A stretch of DNA of 64,000 bases from CAZFLM01 sp964519955 (GTDB lineage: Bacteria; Armatimonadota; Chthonomonadetes; Chthonomonadales; CAJBBX01), in contig CAZFLM010000018.1 of assembly GCA_964519955.1 (NCBI GenBank), positions 26,916 to 90,915 of the forward strand, read 5' to 3'. Below, in pieces: positions 54,410 through 61,998 of this stretch. The stretch's first letter is position 1. Each line of letters starts with the position of its first letter. The notes below the pieces were generated by a model. The model was not told where the DNA came from and made no database searches. It saw only the letters and a program-made list of their open reading frames with translations. The translations under genes were made by a program, and so were the position numbers.

Positions 54410-54730
54410 TATCACGGTGGTCGCGTACTACTCGCCAGCGCCGTACTGCCGCGTCAGCTTCACCGACGCGCCGGCCTGGAAGCTCGCGCCGGCCACGCTG
54501 GTACCCACCGTGCTCGTGTTCAGCCCGGACTACGGGCGCGATGGGGCTCACGCTCGGCGCAGGCGGCCGCTTGATGGTGAACGCACCCGCCCTGGTCCCG
54601 CTCTGCCCGTCCGGGTTCATCGCCACGACTGCGTAGGCGCCTGGTGCCGCCCCTGTCAGGTCCAGCATGCAGGTGACATTCGTTGCCGAGACTGCGGCCG
54701 CGTCGGCCTCCGGTGGGTTCTGTTCATCCG
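54410..54730 (-). pseudogene. Remnant of an IPT/TIG-domain secreted protein
   Basis: On the - strand, VTCMLDLTGAAPGAYAVVAM followed by NPDGQSGTRAGAFTIKRP is a classic IPT/TIG repeat end. The next repeat continues in another frame (GLNTSTVGTSVAGASFQAGA, SVKLTRQYG) after a one-base shift near 54530 and then meets a stop codon. No start codon or signal peptide is present. It is a decayed fragment wedged between ecfS and cobT, likely left by a deletion or rearrangement. Confidence 0.75.
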
Positions 54731-54816
54731 CACGCTCAGGCCGGGGGTGCCGAAGTCCGACTGCTCACCAATCACTTGCGTGACTTCTTCAGACTACTGC
54801 GCCCGAGACGCAGTGC

Positions 54817-55443
54817 CTAGCCCACGACATGGGTCGCCTTCTCAATACCGGGAGCGAGGCGAACGGCGACGAGAGCGCCGATCGCACATCCGACGAGACC
54901 CAGGCCGCCCTTTAGAGCGATGTACCAGAGGGCGTAGAACTGCTTCCAGGCTAGCGGAGCAAGGAGGAAGTACATGTAGGAGTAGGCAGTCAGGCCGCGG
55001 GCAAGCCCAATCACCAGAGCTGACCTGGTCGAGCGGGCATAGTCACACGAGATCGCCAGCCAGGCTTCGACCACCAGGGCCGACCAGAGGTAGTACGGCC
55101 ACCACAGGGGGTTGAGACCGGTGCCGACGAGCTGCCCGAGGAGCCCTTGACCGGCGATGAGGAGAAGGGCAGTGCCCGGCTTCGGCACCAGGCGGAGCCC
55201 CAACAGGAACACCGTCGTGTAGGGGATCGAGAAGATCAGCGCATCCAGGCCCGGCACCTTCGCGAGCCCGATCTTCCAGGGCATCACGCTAACGTACATC
55301 AGACAGATCAACGCCGACAGTGTCGCGAGTTCTCCTAGCTTGAACGCCTGATGCGACCGAGCCCGAAGGACGAACGCCCCCAAGCACAGCGACACCGCGG
55401 CCAGGGCCACCACGGTACATGCATAGATGCCGACGAGTGTCAC
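54817..55443 (-). CDS. Probable ECF transporter substrate-binding (S) membrane subunit
   Basis: GTG at 55443 overlaps the ecfT stop (GTGA). The 208-residue protein is almost entirely hydrophobic, with about six helices: LVGIYACTVVALAAVSLCLG, FSIPYTTVFLLGLRLVP, ALLLIAGQGLLGQLVGTGLN, WYIALKGGLGLVGCAIGALV. No known S-family (e.g. BioY, ThiT, CbiM N-terminus) is recognisable. Position after ecfA and ecfT in a tight operon makes it the substrate-specificity subunit. Closeness to cobTS-cbiR-cobU suggests corrinoid, a lower-ligand base or cobalt as candidates, but no riboswitch controls it. Confidence 0.7.
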   Translation of the reverse strand: MTLVGIYACTVVALAAVSLCLGAFVLRARSHQAFKLGELATLSALICLMYVSVMPWKIGLAKVPGLDALIFSIPYTTVFLLGLRLVPKPGTALLLIAGQGLLGQLVGTGLNPLWWPYYLWSALVVEAWLAISCDYARSTRSALVIGLARGLTAYSYMYFLLAPLAWKQFYALWYIALKGGLGLVGCAIGALVAVRLAPGIEKATHVVG

Positions 55444-56231
55444 CGTATGCCCCCTAACGGCCCGCCATGCGACTGCGCGGCAAGCCAGATGGATGCGCTG
55501 ACCAGAACCAGCAGCAGACACAGCACGCTGCCGTCAACCCACGTGAACCTCAGCCCACGAGCGGGCACACGGTGCGGCCCATAGGCCCGTACCTCGGCGG
55601 CTAGGGCAACCAGGCGCCCCGCCCTGGCGCAGTTCACGGTTAGGGGACTGACCAGCAGCACGTAACGCTGAAGCGCGCCGCGAAGACCTACACCGCGCAC
55701 CCCGCGCACCTGCTGCGCGACCAGTATCCGGTGCGCCTGCGCGACCGTCTCCGGCAGGAAGCGCAGCGCAACGGCCAGCATGAACGCGAACGCATGGGGC
55801 ACACGCATCCGCGTCATTGCTACCAGCATCTCGCCTATCGGCGTCGTGCGCACCACGAGTAGGCCGGAGAGCGCCACGGACAGCAGGCGGAGCGACTGCA
55901 CGGCTCCGTAGCCCATCCCCTCCCGACAGAACGACAGCCCAGGCGCGACCGCGAACCACTCCGTTCGCGGCTGCAGCCCGTAGAAAAGCCCCTGAGACAC
56001 GACGTTACCGGATATGGCGACCGCGGCAACAGCGGCGAACGGCCCGATCTGCCCCACACGGGGCCGGAGGACGCCCCAAGGCAGGCCCGCGAACATGAGC
56101 AGAGCGCCGAGGTCCGAAGGCCGGGGCAGGACGGCAGCCATCACGGCCACCGCGATACTGAACGCGATCTTCGTGCGGGGATCGAGGCGGTGCACCCACG
56201 TCTGGCAACGGGGATCAGATGACGCGATCAT
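55440..56231 (-). CDS. ecfT: ECF transporter transmembrane subunit (CbiQ/EcfT)
   Basis: ATG at 56231 overlaps the ATPase gene by 17 bases and gives 263 residues. The N-terminal WVHRLDPRTKIAFSIAVAVM is the family start (H-x-LDPRTK). Central helices include LLSVALSGLLVVRTTPIGEM. The coupling region AHRILVAQQVRGVRGVGLRG has the Ala-Arg-Gly-type motif contacting the ATPase. The last helix is VDGSVLCLLLVLVSASIWLA. It connects the S subunit to the fused ATPase. Confidence 0.92.
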   Translation of the reverse strand: MIASSDPRCQTWVHRLDPRTKIAFSIAVAVMAAVLPRPSDLGALLMFAGLPWGVLRPRVGQIGPFAAVAAVAISGNVVSQGLFYGLQPRTEWFAVAPGLSFCREGMGYGAVQSLRLLSVALSGLLVVRTTPIGEMLVAMTRMRVPHAFAFMLAVALRFLPETVAQAHRILVAQQVRGVRGVGLRGALQRYVLLVSPLTVNCARAGRLVALAAEVRAYGPHRVPARGLRFTWVDGSVLCLLLVLVSASIWLAAQSHGGPLGGIR

Positions 56232-57591
56232 CGACAATCCGCCCATCTGCCATCGTAAGGCCGCGGGTCGCGAACTCCGACACGACGGCGGGCGTGTGCG
56301 TGGAGTACAAGACCGCCGCTCCACACTCGGCTGCATCATGGACCACCATCGTCATCAGTGCGCGCCACGATGCGGTGTCCTGACCGCTGGTCGGCTCGTC
56401 GAGCAGCACCACCTTGGGACGGAGCGCCATCAGCGCCGCCGCAGCCAGCCTCTGGCGCTCGCCGCGAGAGAGGCACATCGGGTGTGCTCCCGCGTACCGG
56501 CCAAGCGACACGCGCTCCAGCGTTGCCGCCACGTCAATGGACCGCCCCAGGTTGCGAGCCGCAAACGCGACCTCCTCGGCACACGTCTGGCAGAACAACT
56601 GCTCGTCGGGGTTCTGAAAGAGGTAAGCGACCCGGCCGACGAGGTCGCGGAGTACGGGATGGCGAACGCCTGCGACGCGGAGGTCGCCCGATGTGGGGCG
56701 CAGCACTCCGGCGAGCGCCTTCAGCAACGTTGTCTTGCCGCAGCCGTTCGGCCCCTGGAGGGCGACGACCTCGCCCTCGCACAGCGCGAGGTCTATGCCC
56801 TCCAAGGCCGCCGTCCCGTGTCGCGAGTAACGGAAACAGAGCTTCTCAGCCTCCACCACGGCCTTTCCTGTGCCGGCAGGCAACCGGGCCCGTCTCGGCG
56901 GAGGCCCGCCGTCGCGACGGGCGCCGCTATCTACGATCACGCCGTCTTCCAACCAAACCACCCTGTCTGCGAGCGCTTCCAGACCGACCAGATCGTGCTC
57001 CGCGAGCAGCAGCGAGTGTCCCCGCGCCTTAAGGGCGCCGAGGGCCTCGACCAGGGCAAGCCTGCCGTCGCAGTCAAGGTCGCTCGTCGGCTCGTCGAGC
57101 ACAAGCACCCGAGGACCGGTGGCAAGCACACCGGCGAGAGCCACCCGCCTCTTCTGTCCCGCCGTGAGTTCCGCCACCGCGCGCGACCGGAGCGACGTCA
57201 GCGAGAGGCAGCCAAGCGCTCCGTCAACGCGTCGGGCGGTCTCGTCCGGATGCATGCACAGGTTCTCGCACCCGAACGCCACATCGTCCTCAACCACCGG
57301 CATGAAGAGCTGCCAGTCGGCGTTCTGGAACACAGTGCCCACGTGCCGGCTCAGCTCAGCCAAGGGAACCTCGGAGGGGACCAAGCCTGCCACCGTGAGT
57401 TCGCCTGCGACCCGCGCATCAAGCGCATGGGGGATGATGCCGTTCACTGCGCTCAGCATCGTCGACTTGCCGCACCCCGAGGCGCCGGCGAGCACGACGC
57501 ATTGGCCGGGGAGCACATCGAGGCTGAAGCCCCGCACTGCCGGGCTGTCGCACCCGGCGTGCGCCACCGACACCGAGCGCAGGCAGATCAC
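56215..57591 (-). CDS. ecfA: ECF transporter ATPase, two ABC domains fused (EcfA1A2)
   Basis: GTG at 57591 lies one base after the radical SAM stop. The 458-residue protein has two complete ATPase modules. Module 1: Walker A LAGASGCGKSTMLSAVNGII, signature ELTAGQKRRVALAGVLATGP, Walker B RVLVLDEPTSDLDCDG. Module 2, from about residue 240: LQGPNGCGKTTLLKALAGVL, CLSRGERQRLAAAALMALRP, KVVLLDEPTSGQDT. The ECF family often has two separate ATPases; fusion is a known variant. Both modules look active. Confidence 0.95.
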   Translation of the reverse strand: MICLRSVSVAHAGCDSPAVRGFSLDVLPGQCVVLAGASGCGKSTMLSAVNGIIPHALDARVAGELTVAGLVPSEVPLAELSRHVGTVFQNADWQLFMPVVEDDVAFGCENLCMHPDETARRVDGALGCLSLTSLRSRAVAELTAGQKRRVALAGVLATGPRVLVLDEPTSDLDCDGRLALVEALGALKARGHSLLLAEHDLVGLEALADRVVWLEDGVIVDSGARRDGGPPPRRARLPAGTGKAVVEAEKLCFRYSRHGTAALEGIDLALCEGEVVALQGPNGCGKTTLLKALAGVLRPTSGDLRVAGVRHPVLRDLVGRVAYLFQNPDEQLFCQTCAEEVAFAARNLGRSIDVAATLERVSLGRYAGAHPMCLSRGERQRLAAAALMALRPKVVLLDEPTSGQDTASWRALMTMVVHDAAECGAAVLYSTHTPAVVSEFATRGLTMADGRIVDDRVI

Positions 57592-57592
57592 G

Positions 57593-58303
57593 CTAGAGGA
57601 CTCGGCGAACGACGAAGCGGTCGTCGCGTGACTCCGTGTTCATCAACTGCTCGACCGTTAGGTGCGAGAAGCCGACGTTGTCGAGATGGCGTCTGGCGAC
57701 ATCGACCGTCTGCTGCATCTCGGCCTCGGTGGGCCGCCGCCACTCCGCCCCGGGAGTGGGCACGAAGCCCATGATGTGGAACGGGATGCGGCGATCGAGG
57801 GCACCGACGAACGACACGATTTGCTCGAACTCAGCATAGTCCATCAGACCGGGGATGAACACCGTGCTGGCCTTCATCTCCAGGCCGGCTGCATGGGCCG
57901 CCTCGAAGTTCGAGTAGATCGGGGCCGCATGATGCCCGGTGTAGCTCACGTAGTGGTCATCACGGAAGAACTTCAGGCTCACATTGGTGCCGTCGAGGTC
58001 CTCTGTCACCAGCTTCGAACCGTTCGTGTGCCCGAGCCACGTGACCTTGCGGGCCTCCTGCTTGAAATAGCGGAGCAGCTCCGGTAAGTCCTTGTTGGTG
58101 GTCGGCTCCCCGCCCATGAAATGGACAGCATCATACTCCAAGCCCCTGACTGCGTCCGCGATCTCGCTCAGGCTGAAGAAGCGCTCCGGGCTGGGGCTGC
58201 CCTTGAGCTTGTATGTGCAGCAAGTGCAACGGAAGTTGCAGAGATGGTTGTGCAACGTCAGGCGGCGGTACTTTTCCGAGTAGGTTGCCTTGTAGATGGC
58301 CAT
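57593..58303 (-). CDS. Radical SAM protein of the ECF operon
   Basis: The 236-residue protein has the cluster motif CNFRCTCC (C-x3-C-x2-C) after YRRLTLHNHLCN, then VHFMGGEPTTNKDLPELLRY (GGE motif) and further barrel strands with WLGHTNGSKLVTEDLDGTNV. It is short, without a C-terminal auxiliary cluster, and similar in scale to PflA/NrdG-like activases. The ribosome site overlaps the DUF1559 stop, and the ATPase gene follows after one base. It therefore belongs to an operon for import of an unknown substrate. It might modify the imported compound. The precise reaction is unknown. Confidence 0.85.
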   Translation of the reverse strand: MAIYKATYSEKYRRLTLHNHLCNFRCTCCTYKLKGSPSPERFFSLSEIADAVRGLEYDAVHFMGGEPTTNKDLPELLRYFKQEARKVTWLGHTNGSKLVTEDLDGTNVSLKFFRDDHYVSYTGHHAAPIYSNFEAAHAAGLEMKASTVFIPGLMDYAEFEQIVSFVGALDRRIPFHIMGFVPTPGAEWRRPTEAEMQQTVDVARRHLDNVGFSHLTVEQLMNTESRDDRFVVRRVL

Positions 58304-58312
58304 CTGTCCCCT

Positions 58313-58951
58313 CTAGTCGGTTGGGTCAATCGACCACGGGCTCTTCTTGGTCTGCTTGAGCCACTTGGCGTGCCCATCGTAGAACAGCGCGCTAAAGCCC
58401 TCCTGATGCCGATAGTCGACGTACGGGACCGGCTCCTTGAACACCGCCCCAGAGCCCACCCAGTAGCAGCCGGAGGCGCCAACCAGGGGCTTGCAGTCAG
58501 CGATAAGGAGGGTGCCGGACGGGTCAGGAATCGCGGCGTCCGGCGGGCCGTACCAGAAGCCACACTGCGTCGCTGAGATACACGCATAGCCATCCTTGAA
58601 GTTGAACGTGTTGACCCCATAGCCCAGGTTGAGCCCCGAGTACCCGTCCTTGATGTTAGGCGCCGACGGGCAGCGGTATACGTCCCAGTTCTTGACGTAC
58701 GGCTGGATGGTCGTCATCCACCAGCTGCTTGATCCGACGTACTTTACCCACGTGTTGGTGTCCTCGTAGTCGGTGGCGTACATCTTGTAGGCCAATGACA
58801 ACTGCTTCACGTTGGAGATGCATGCGGTCTTCCGCGCGGACTCGCGCGCCTGAGCGAAGACCGGAAACAGAATGGCTGCCAATATCGCGATTATGGCAAT
58901 TACAACCAACAACTCGATGAGGGTGAACGCGCGACGGATGCTGGACATCAT
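58313..58951 (-). CDS. DUF1559 pseudopilin-like protein 3, first gene of the ECF operon
   Basis: ATG at 58951 follows AAGGAGAGC. The 212-residue protein has a short leader with the prepilin signature SIRRAFTLIELLVVIAIIAI, then AAILFPVFAQARESARKTAC. Body features are YKMYATDYEDTNTW, a Pro/Tyr-rich middle and VDYRHQEGFSALFYDGHAKW (H-x9-DG). It lacks the DDxYDLQ ending of copies 1 and 2. The radical SAM gene starts nine bases after its stop. It is the third DUF1559 gene at the head of an uptake-type operon within 18 kb. Confidence 0.92.
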   Translation of the reverse strand: MMSSIRRAFTLIELLVVIAIIAILAAILFPVFAQARESARKTACISNVKQLSLAYKMYATDYEDTNTWVKYVGSSSWWMTTIQPYVKNWDVYRCPSAPNIKDGYSGLNLGYGVNTFNFKDGYACISATQCGFWYGPPDAAIPDPSGTLLIADCKPLVGASGCYWVGSGAVFKEPVPYVDYRHQEGFSALFYDGHAKWLKQTKKSPWSIDPTD

Positions 58952-58982
58952 GCTCTCCTTCCAGCGGGTTGGCCTCTACACT

Positions 58983-59011
58983 CGTGCCACGATATGCAGA
59001 CGAGTGGCACG
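58983..59011. promoter_or_regulatory. Inverted repeat at the start of the DUF1559-ECF transcript
   Basis: Perfect 8-bp arms CGTGCCAC and GTGGCACG, 13 bases apart. It begins four bases downstream of the predicted -10 box, so it overlaps the transcription start and the first leader bases. It could be an operator or a leader hairpin. Confidence 0.6.
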
Positions 59012-59014
59012 CCT

Positions 59015-59044
59015 AGGTTACCCGGCGCGTGTCGGCGCTGTCAA
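59015..59044 (-). promoter_or_regulatory. Sigma70-type promoter for the DUF1559-radical SAM-ECF operon
   Basis: On the - strand TTGACA (59044-59039), 18 bases, TAACCT (59020-59015). Leader length to the ATG at 58951 would be about 55 bases. Confidence 0.7.
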
Positions 59045-59160
59045 CGCGACGTGGCGCGGGACTCAGGAGGGGCCGGACGTGTCGGCGAGAAGGTCGAGAG
59101 CGCTGATCGGGACGATGTGGGAGTGCGGCGGCACGCGCCGCGCGGCCCCGATGGCCGTCA

Positions 59161-59189
59161 TTGACTTGCGAGGGGGCGATGGGTATGCT
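59161..59189 (+). promoter_or_regulatory. Sigma70-type promoter for the gene at 59416
   Basis: TTGACT, 17 bases, TATGCT. The -10 lies in GGGTATGCTCAGAC, a 14-base string repeated exactly in the nuoE promoter (61817-61830). The leader to 59416 is about 220 bases with no gene. Confidence 0.75.
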
Positions 59190-59415
59190 CAGACCACTCG
59201 CGTCACGGTGCCGTAGGCCGTGACACCGACCTTGCTTGGCATGGCTGACGACGGCACCGAATGCACCGCCGTGCTCCGACAATCGGTTCGGCAGCAATGG
59301 TCCGCTTCTATGTCACGGCCAGATCGGCCTGCCGGCTCGGCGCCCACGGACGCGGTGCGTGAGGCATCGGCTCGCTGATTGCCGTTGTGAACTGCCGCGA
59401 ACTGGAGAACACACG

Positions 59416-60546
59416 ATGGCGACATGGCCCGCCGCCCAGGACTGGACGAGGCTGAGGACCTTTCCGCTAGAGCAGCGCACCAGCCTGACGATGGCCGACA
59501 GCATCCTCGTGCCGCTGGACTCGCCGCTTCCGCCTGCTTCCGACGACGTGCTGGCCGCAGTCGAGGACTGCGCCGATCGCATCATCGATGCTCGGGCACG
59601 CGGAGCAGGTGTGATCCTGATGTACGGGGCTCATCTTCTGCGCAACGGGGCGGCCTTGCTTCTGGACGCCATGATGGCCGAAGGTTGGCTGACGCATCTC
59701 GCCACGAATGGGGCGGGCACCATCCATGACTGGGAGTACGCCTTCCTGGGGCGCTCGACCGAGAGCGTCAGGCAGAACGTGGCAACCGGCACATTCGGCG
59801 CCTGGGATGAGACCGGCCGCTACCTGCACCTGGCCATCATGGCTGGTGCGCTGGCCGGCGAGGGCTATGGCACTGCGCTGGGGCGGTTCATCTCCGAGGA
59901 CGGCGCCGATCTGCCTTCGATCGAGACCCTCGCCGCACTCATACGCTCGGAGCCCGGCCACCCAATGGCATCGGCATGGGCCGACCTGCTGCAGACCATC
60001 TCGCGGTTCTCGATCCCGCCCGGCAGGCTCGTGGTGGAGCACCGGTGGAAGCATGCCTCGATCTTGCAGCACGCGTTCCGCAACGACGTTCCGTTCACCG
60101 TGCATCCCAGCATCGGCTACGACATCATCGCCAACCACCCCATGTTCAGCGGAGCCGCCATCGGGCGCGGCGCGGGCATCGACATGCGCCTGTTCGGCGA
60201 CAGCGTCGAGACGCTCGACAACGGCGTGGTGCTCTCGATCGGGTCAGCGATTATGGCGCCCCAGGTCTTCGAGAAGAGCCTGAGCTGCGTCAACAACCTG
60301 CGGCTGGGCTGTGGCCGATCCGCTGTCTCGGGCCACTCCATCTATGTGGTGGACCTCCAAGATGGCGGCAGGTGGGACTGGACCAAGGGCGAGCCGCCCA
60401 AGACGAGCGCGGCCTACTACCTCCGCTTCTGCAAGAGCTTCGCGCGTATGGGCGGTCGGATGAGCTATGTGCAGTGCCACAACGTGGCTTTCGTCCACCA
60501 TCTGTACCGCGCCCTTGTGAGGCGCCGCAACGCCGCAAGCGGGTGA
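59416..60546 (+). CDS. Deoxyhypusine-synthase-like protein of unknown role
   Basis: ATG at 59416 follows GGAGAACACAC. The 376-residue cytoplasmic protein has a Rossmann-type layout with GAGVILMYGAHLLRNGAALL, LTHLATNGAGTIHDWEYAFL, then GRSTESVRQNVATGTFGAWD and VHPSIGYDIIANHPMFSGAA. The ATNGAGTIHDxExAFxG pattern is shared, from memory, with bacterial deoxyhypusine-synthase-related proteins. The Lys of the true enzyme active site is not obvious, and bacteria lack hypusine, so another NAD- or amine-linked reaction is likely. It is convergent with hldD. A link to heptose metabolism is only positional. Confidence 0.6.
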   Translation: MATWPAAQDWTRLRTFPLEQRTSLTMADSILVPLDSPLPPASDDVLAAVEDCADRIIDARARGAGVILMYGAHLLRNGAALLLDAMMAEGWLTHLATNGAGTIHDWEYAFLGRSTESVRQNVATGTFGAWDETGRYLHLAIMAGALAGEGYGTALGRFISEDGADLPSIETLAALIRSEPGHPMASAWADLLQTISRFSIPPGRLVVEHRWKHASILQHAFRNDVPFTVHPSIGYDIIANHPMFSGAAIGRGAGIDMRLFGDSVETLDNGVVLSIGSAIMAPQVFEKSLSCVNNLRLGCGRSAVSGHSIYVVDLQDGGRWDWTKGEPPKTSAAYYLRFCKSFARMGGRMSYVQCHNVAFVHHLYRALVRRRNAASG

Positions 60547-60571
60547 CGGATGACAGCGGAGCCGTCACGTG

Positions 60572-60631
60572 GCGGCCGGCGTAGGGGTGTTCGCGGACCG
60601 GGCCTCGCGATAAGCAGCTCGCGCCGGCCGC
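60572..60631. terminator. Bidirectional hairpin between the gene at 59416 and hldD
   Basis: A perfect 10-bp inverted repeat (GCGGCCGGCG / CGCCGGCCGC) separated by 40 bases lies in the 89-base gap between two convergent stops. The long loop lowers confidence. Confidence 0.4.
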
Positions 60632-60635
60632 GGTG

Positions 60636-61619
60636 TCACAGGTAGGGCGTGTCCCGCTCAAGGTAGTTTTGCACGTAGTCGCGAACGCCCTCCTCAAGAG
60701 GTCTGAACGGCACATCGCAACCCGCGCTCCGAAGCCGCGTGAGATCAGCCTCGGTTCGGTACTGGTACTGTGCGCGAAGGGCCTCGGGCATGTCGATGTA
60801 CTCGATGCAGGGCGGCGCACCCAGGGCAGCGAACACGGCCCGCGCCAGATCGCTCCAGCACCGAGCCTCCCCCGAGCCAACGTTGAACACCCCAACCGCC
60901 TCGTGGTGCTGAATGAACCACCAGATAACCTCCACGCAGTCCTTGGCGTACACGAAATCCCGCATCTGGCCGCCATCGGGGTAGTCGTCGCGGTACGACC
61001 GGAACAGCCGGACGCTGCCACCGGACTTGGCCTGCTGCCACGCCTTGCGAACGACGCTCTGCATCTCGCCCTTGTGGTACTCGTTCGGGCCGTACACGTT
61101 GAAGAACCGCAGACCCGTGGCAGGTAGGCCCCGTCGACCGATGTCCAGGTCGGCGCTGAGCTTCGAGAACCCGTATGCGTTGAGCGGTCGGAGGACTCGA
61201 TCGCGCCGGCGCTCCTCATACCCTCCGCTGCCGTCCCCGTACACGGCGGCGCTGCTGGCATAGATGAAGCGCACGCCGCGCTGGTGACACCACTCCGCAA
61301 GGTCGAGCGTGTAGCGGTAGTTGTTATCCATCAGGTAGTCGGCGTCGCGCTCGGTTGTCGATGAGCAGGCGCCGAGGTGGACGATCGCGGACACGTCGAA
61401 GGGGACGGCGTCCGCCAGGACCATCCTGCGAAATGCAGCCCTGTCGAGGTAGGCGCTACACGCCTTGCCGACCAGGTTCCGCCACTGCTCGCCCTCCCCG
61501 AGCGAGTCGACCACCACGGGGTCGGCGACCCCCTCGCAGTTCAACTTCCACAGGAGCACGCTCCCGATGAAGCCCGCGCCTCCTGTGACCACGATGCGTC
61601 CAGACCCTGCCACATCCAT
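60636..61619 (-). CDS. hldD: ADP-L-glycero-D-manno-heptose 6-epimerase
   Basis: The ATG at 61619 gives a 327-residue SDR-type epimerase, matching the family length; the frame is open upstream but the earlier part has no family match. Motifs: NAD-binding GxxGxxG in VVTGGAGFIGSVLLWKL, IVHLGACSSTTERDADYLMD (typical of HldD), catalytic Tyr-Lys in NAYGFSKLSADL, and FFNVYGPNEYHKGEMQSVV. It converts ADP-D-glycero-heptose to the L form for lipopolysaccharide core. This supports an outer membrane with heptose-containing LPS. Confidence 0.93.
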   Translation of the reverse strand: MDVAGSGRIVVTGGAGFIGSVLLWKLNCEGVADPVVVDSLGEGEQWRNLVGKACSAYLDRAAFRRMVLADAVPFDVSAIVHLGACSSTTERDADYLMDNNYRYTLDLAEWCHQRGVRFIYASSAAVYGDGSGGYEERRRDRVLRPLNAYGFSKLSADLDIGRRGLPATGLRFFNVYGPNEYHKGEMQSVVRKAWQQAKSGGSVRLFRSYRDDYPDGGQMRDFVYAKDCVEVIWWFIQHHEAVGVFNVGSGEARCWSDLARAVFAALGAPPCIEYIDMPEALRAQYQYRTEADLTRLRSAGCDVPFRPLEEGVRDYVQNYLERDTPYL

Positions 61620-61795
61620 CACCCATCCCTCGCTTCCTGTGCCGGCAACGCGATCCCGCCGGCCGCTCGCATGTGCATGGCTGGCCCACAGCATGCGCGG
61701 TGGCGAGCATGCCCACGCCTTCGATGGCCTCGGTCACGGCCTGCCGAGTAGCTCTGCACGCCGCCGCCTGAGCGGCAAAAGACCGTCTGTCTGCG

Positions 61796-61825
61796 TTGAC
61801 TCTGGCATGCGTACCCGGGTATGCT
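61796..61825 (+). promoter_or_regulatory. Sigma70-type promoter for nuoE-nuoF
   Basis: TTGACT, 18 bases, TATGCT at 61820-61825. Start expected near 61831, just before the inverted repeat at 61834. Leader to the ATG at 61999 is about 168 bases. Confidence 0.75.
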
Positions 61826-61833
61826 CAGACATC

Positions 61834-61860
61834 GTGTTACGAGTTTCACTATCGTAACAC
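61834..61860 (+). promoter_or_regulatory. Inverted repeat / possible operator at the nuoE start site
   Basis: Perfect 9-bp arms GTGTTACGA and TCGTAACAC with a 9-base spacer, starting eight bases after the -10 box. Placement at +4 to +30 fits repressor control. It does not fit the Rex consensus spacing I remember. Confidence 0.65.
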
Positions 61861-61998
61861 CGGATTGGCAGTCCCCGCGAGCCCCCACCTCGTCGCGGCA
61901 CGCCTCTGAGATGACCGCCCCCTAAGCTCAGGAGCAAAGGCAGCCAGCCCTAGCTTACGTCCGGGGCCATACCACATAGGGAGGACCGTGCGCCGGAA

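Noticed and set aside
54261..54668. Extended N-terminus of cobT
   Set aside because: The in-frame upstream part is an IPT-domain remnant; a strong ribosome site and normal length support GTG at 54260.
58952..59415. Fourth cobalamin riboswitch upstream of the DUF1559-ECF operon
   Set aside because: No B12 box or CCGGTG-type core on the - strand; the leader is too short (about 55 bases).
61834..61860. Rex (NADH-sensing) operator upstream of nuoE
   Set aside because: Arms GTGTTACGA and 9-base spacer do not match the Rex site pattern TTGTGAA-N4-TTCACAA.
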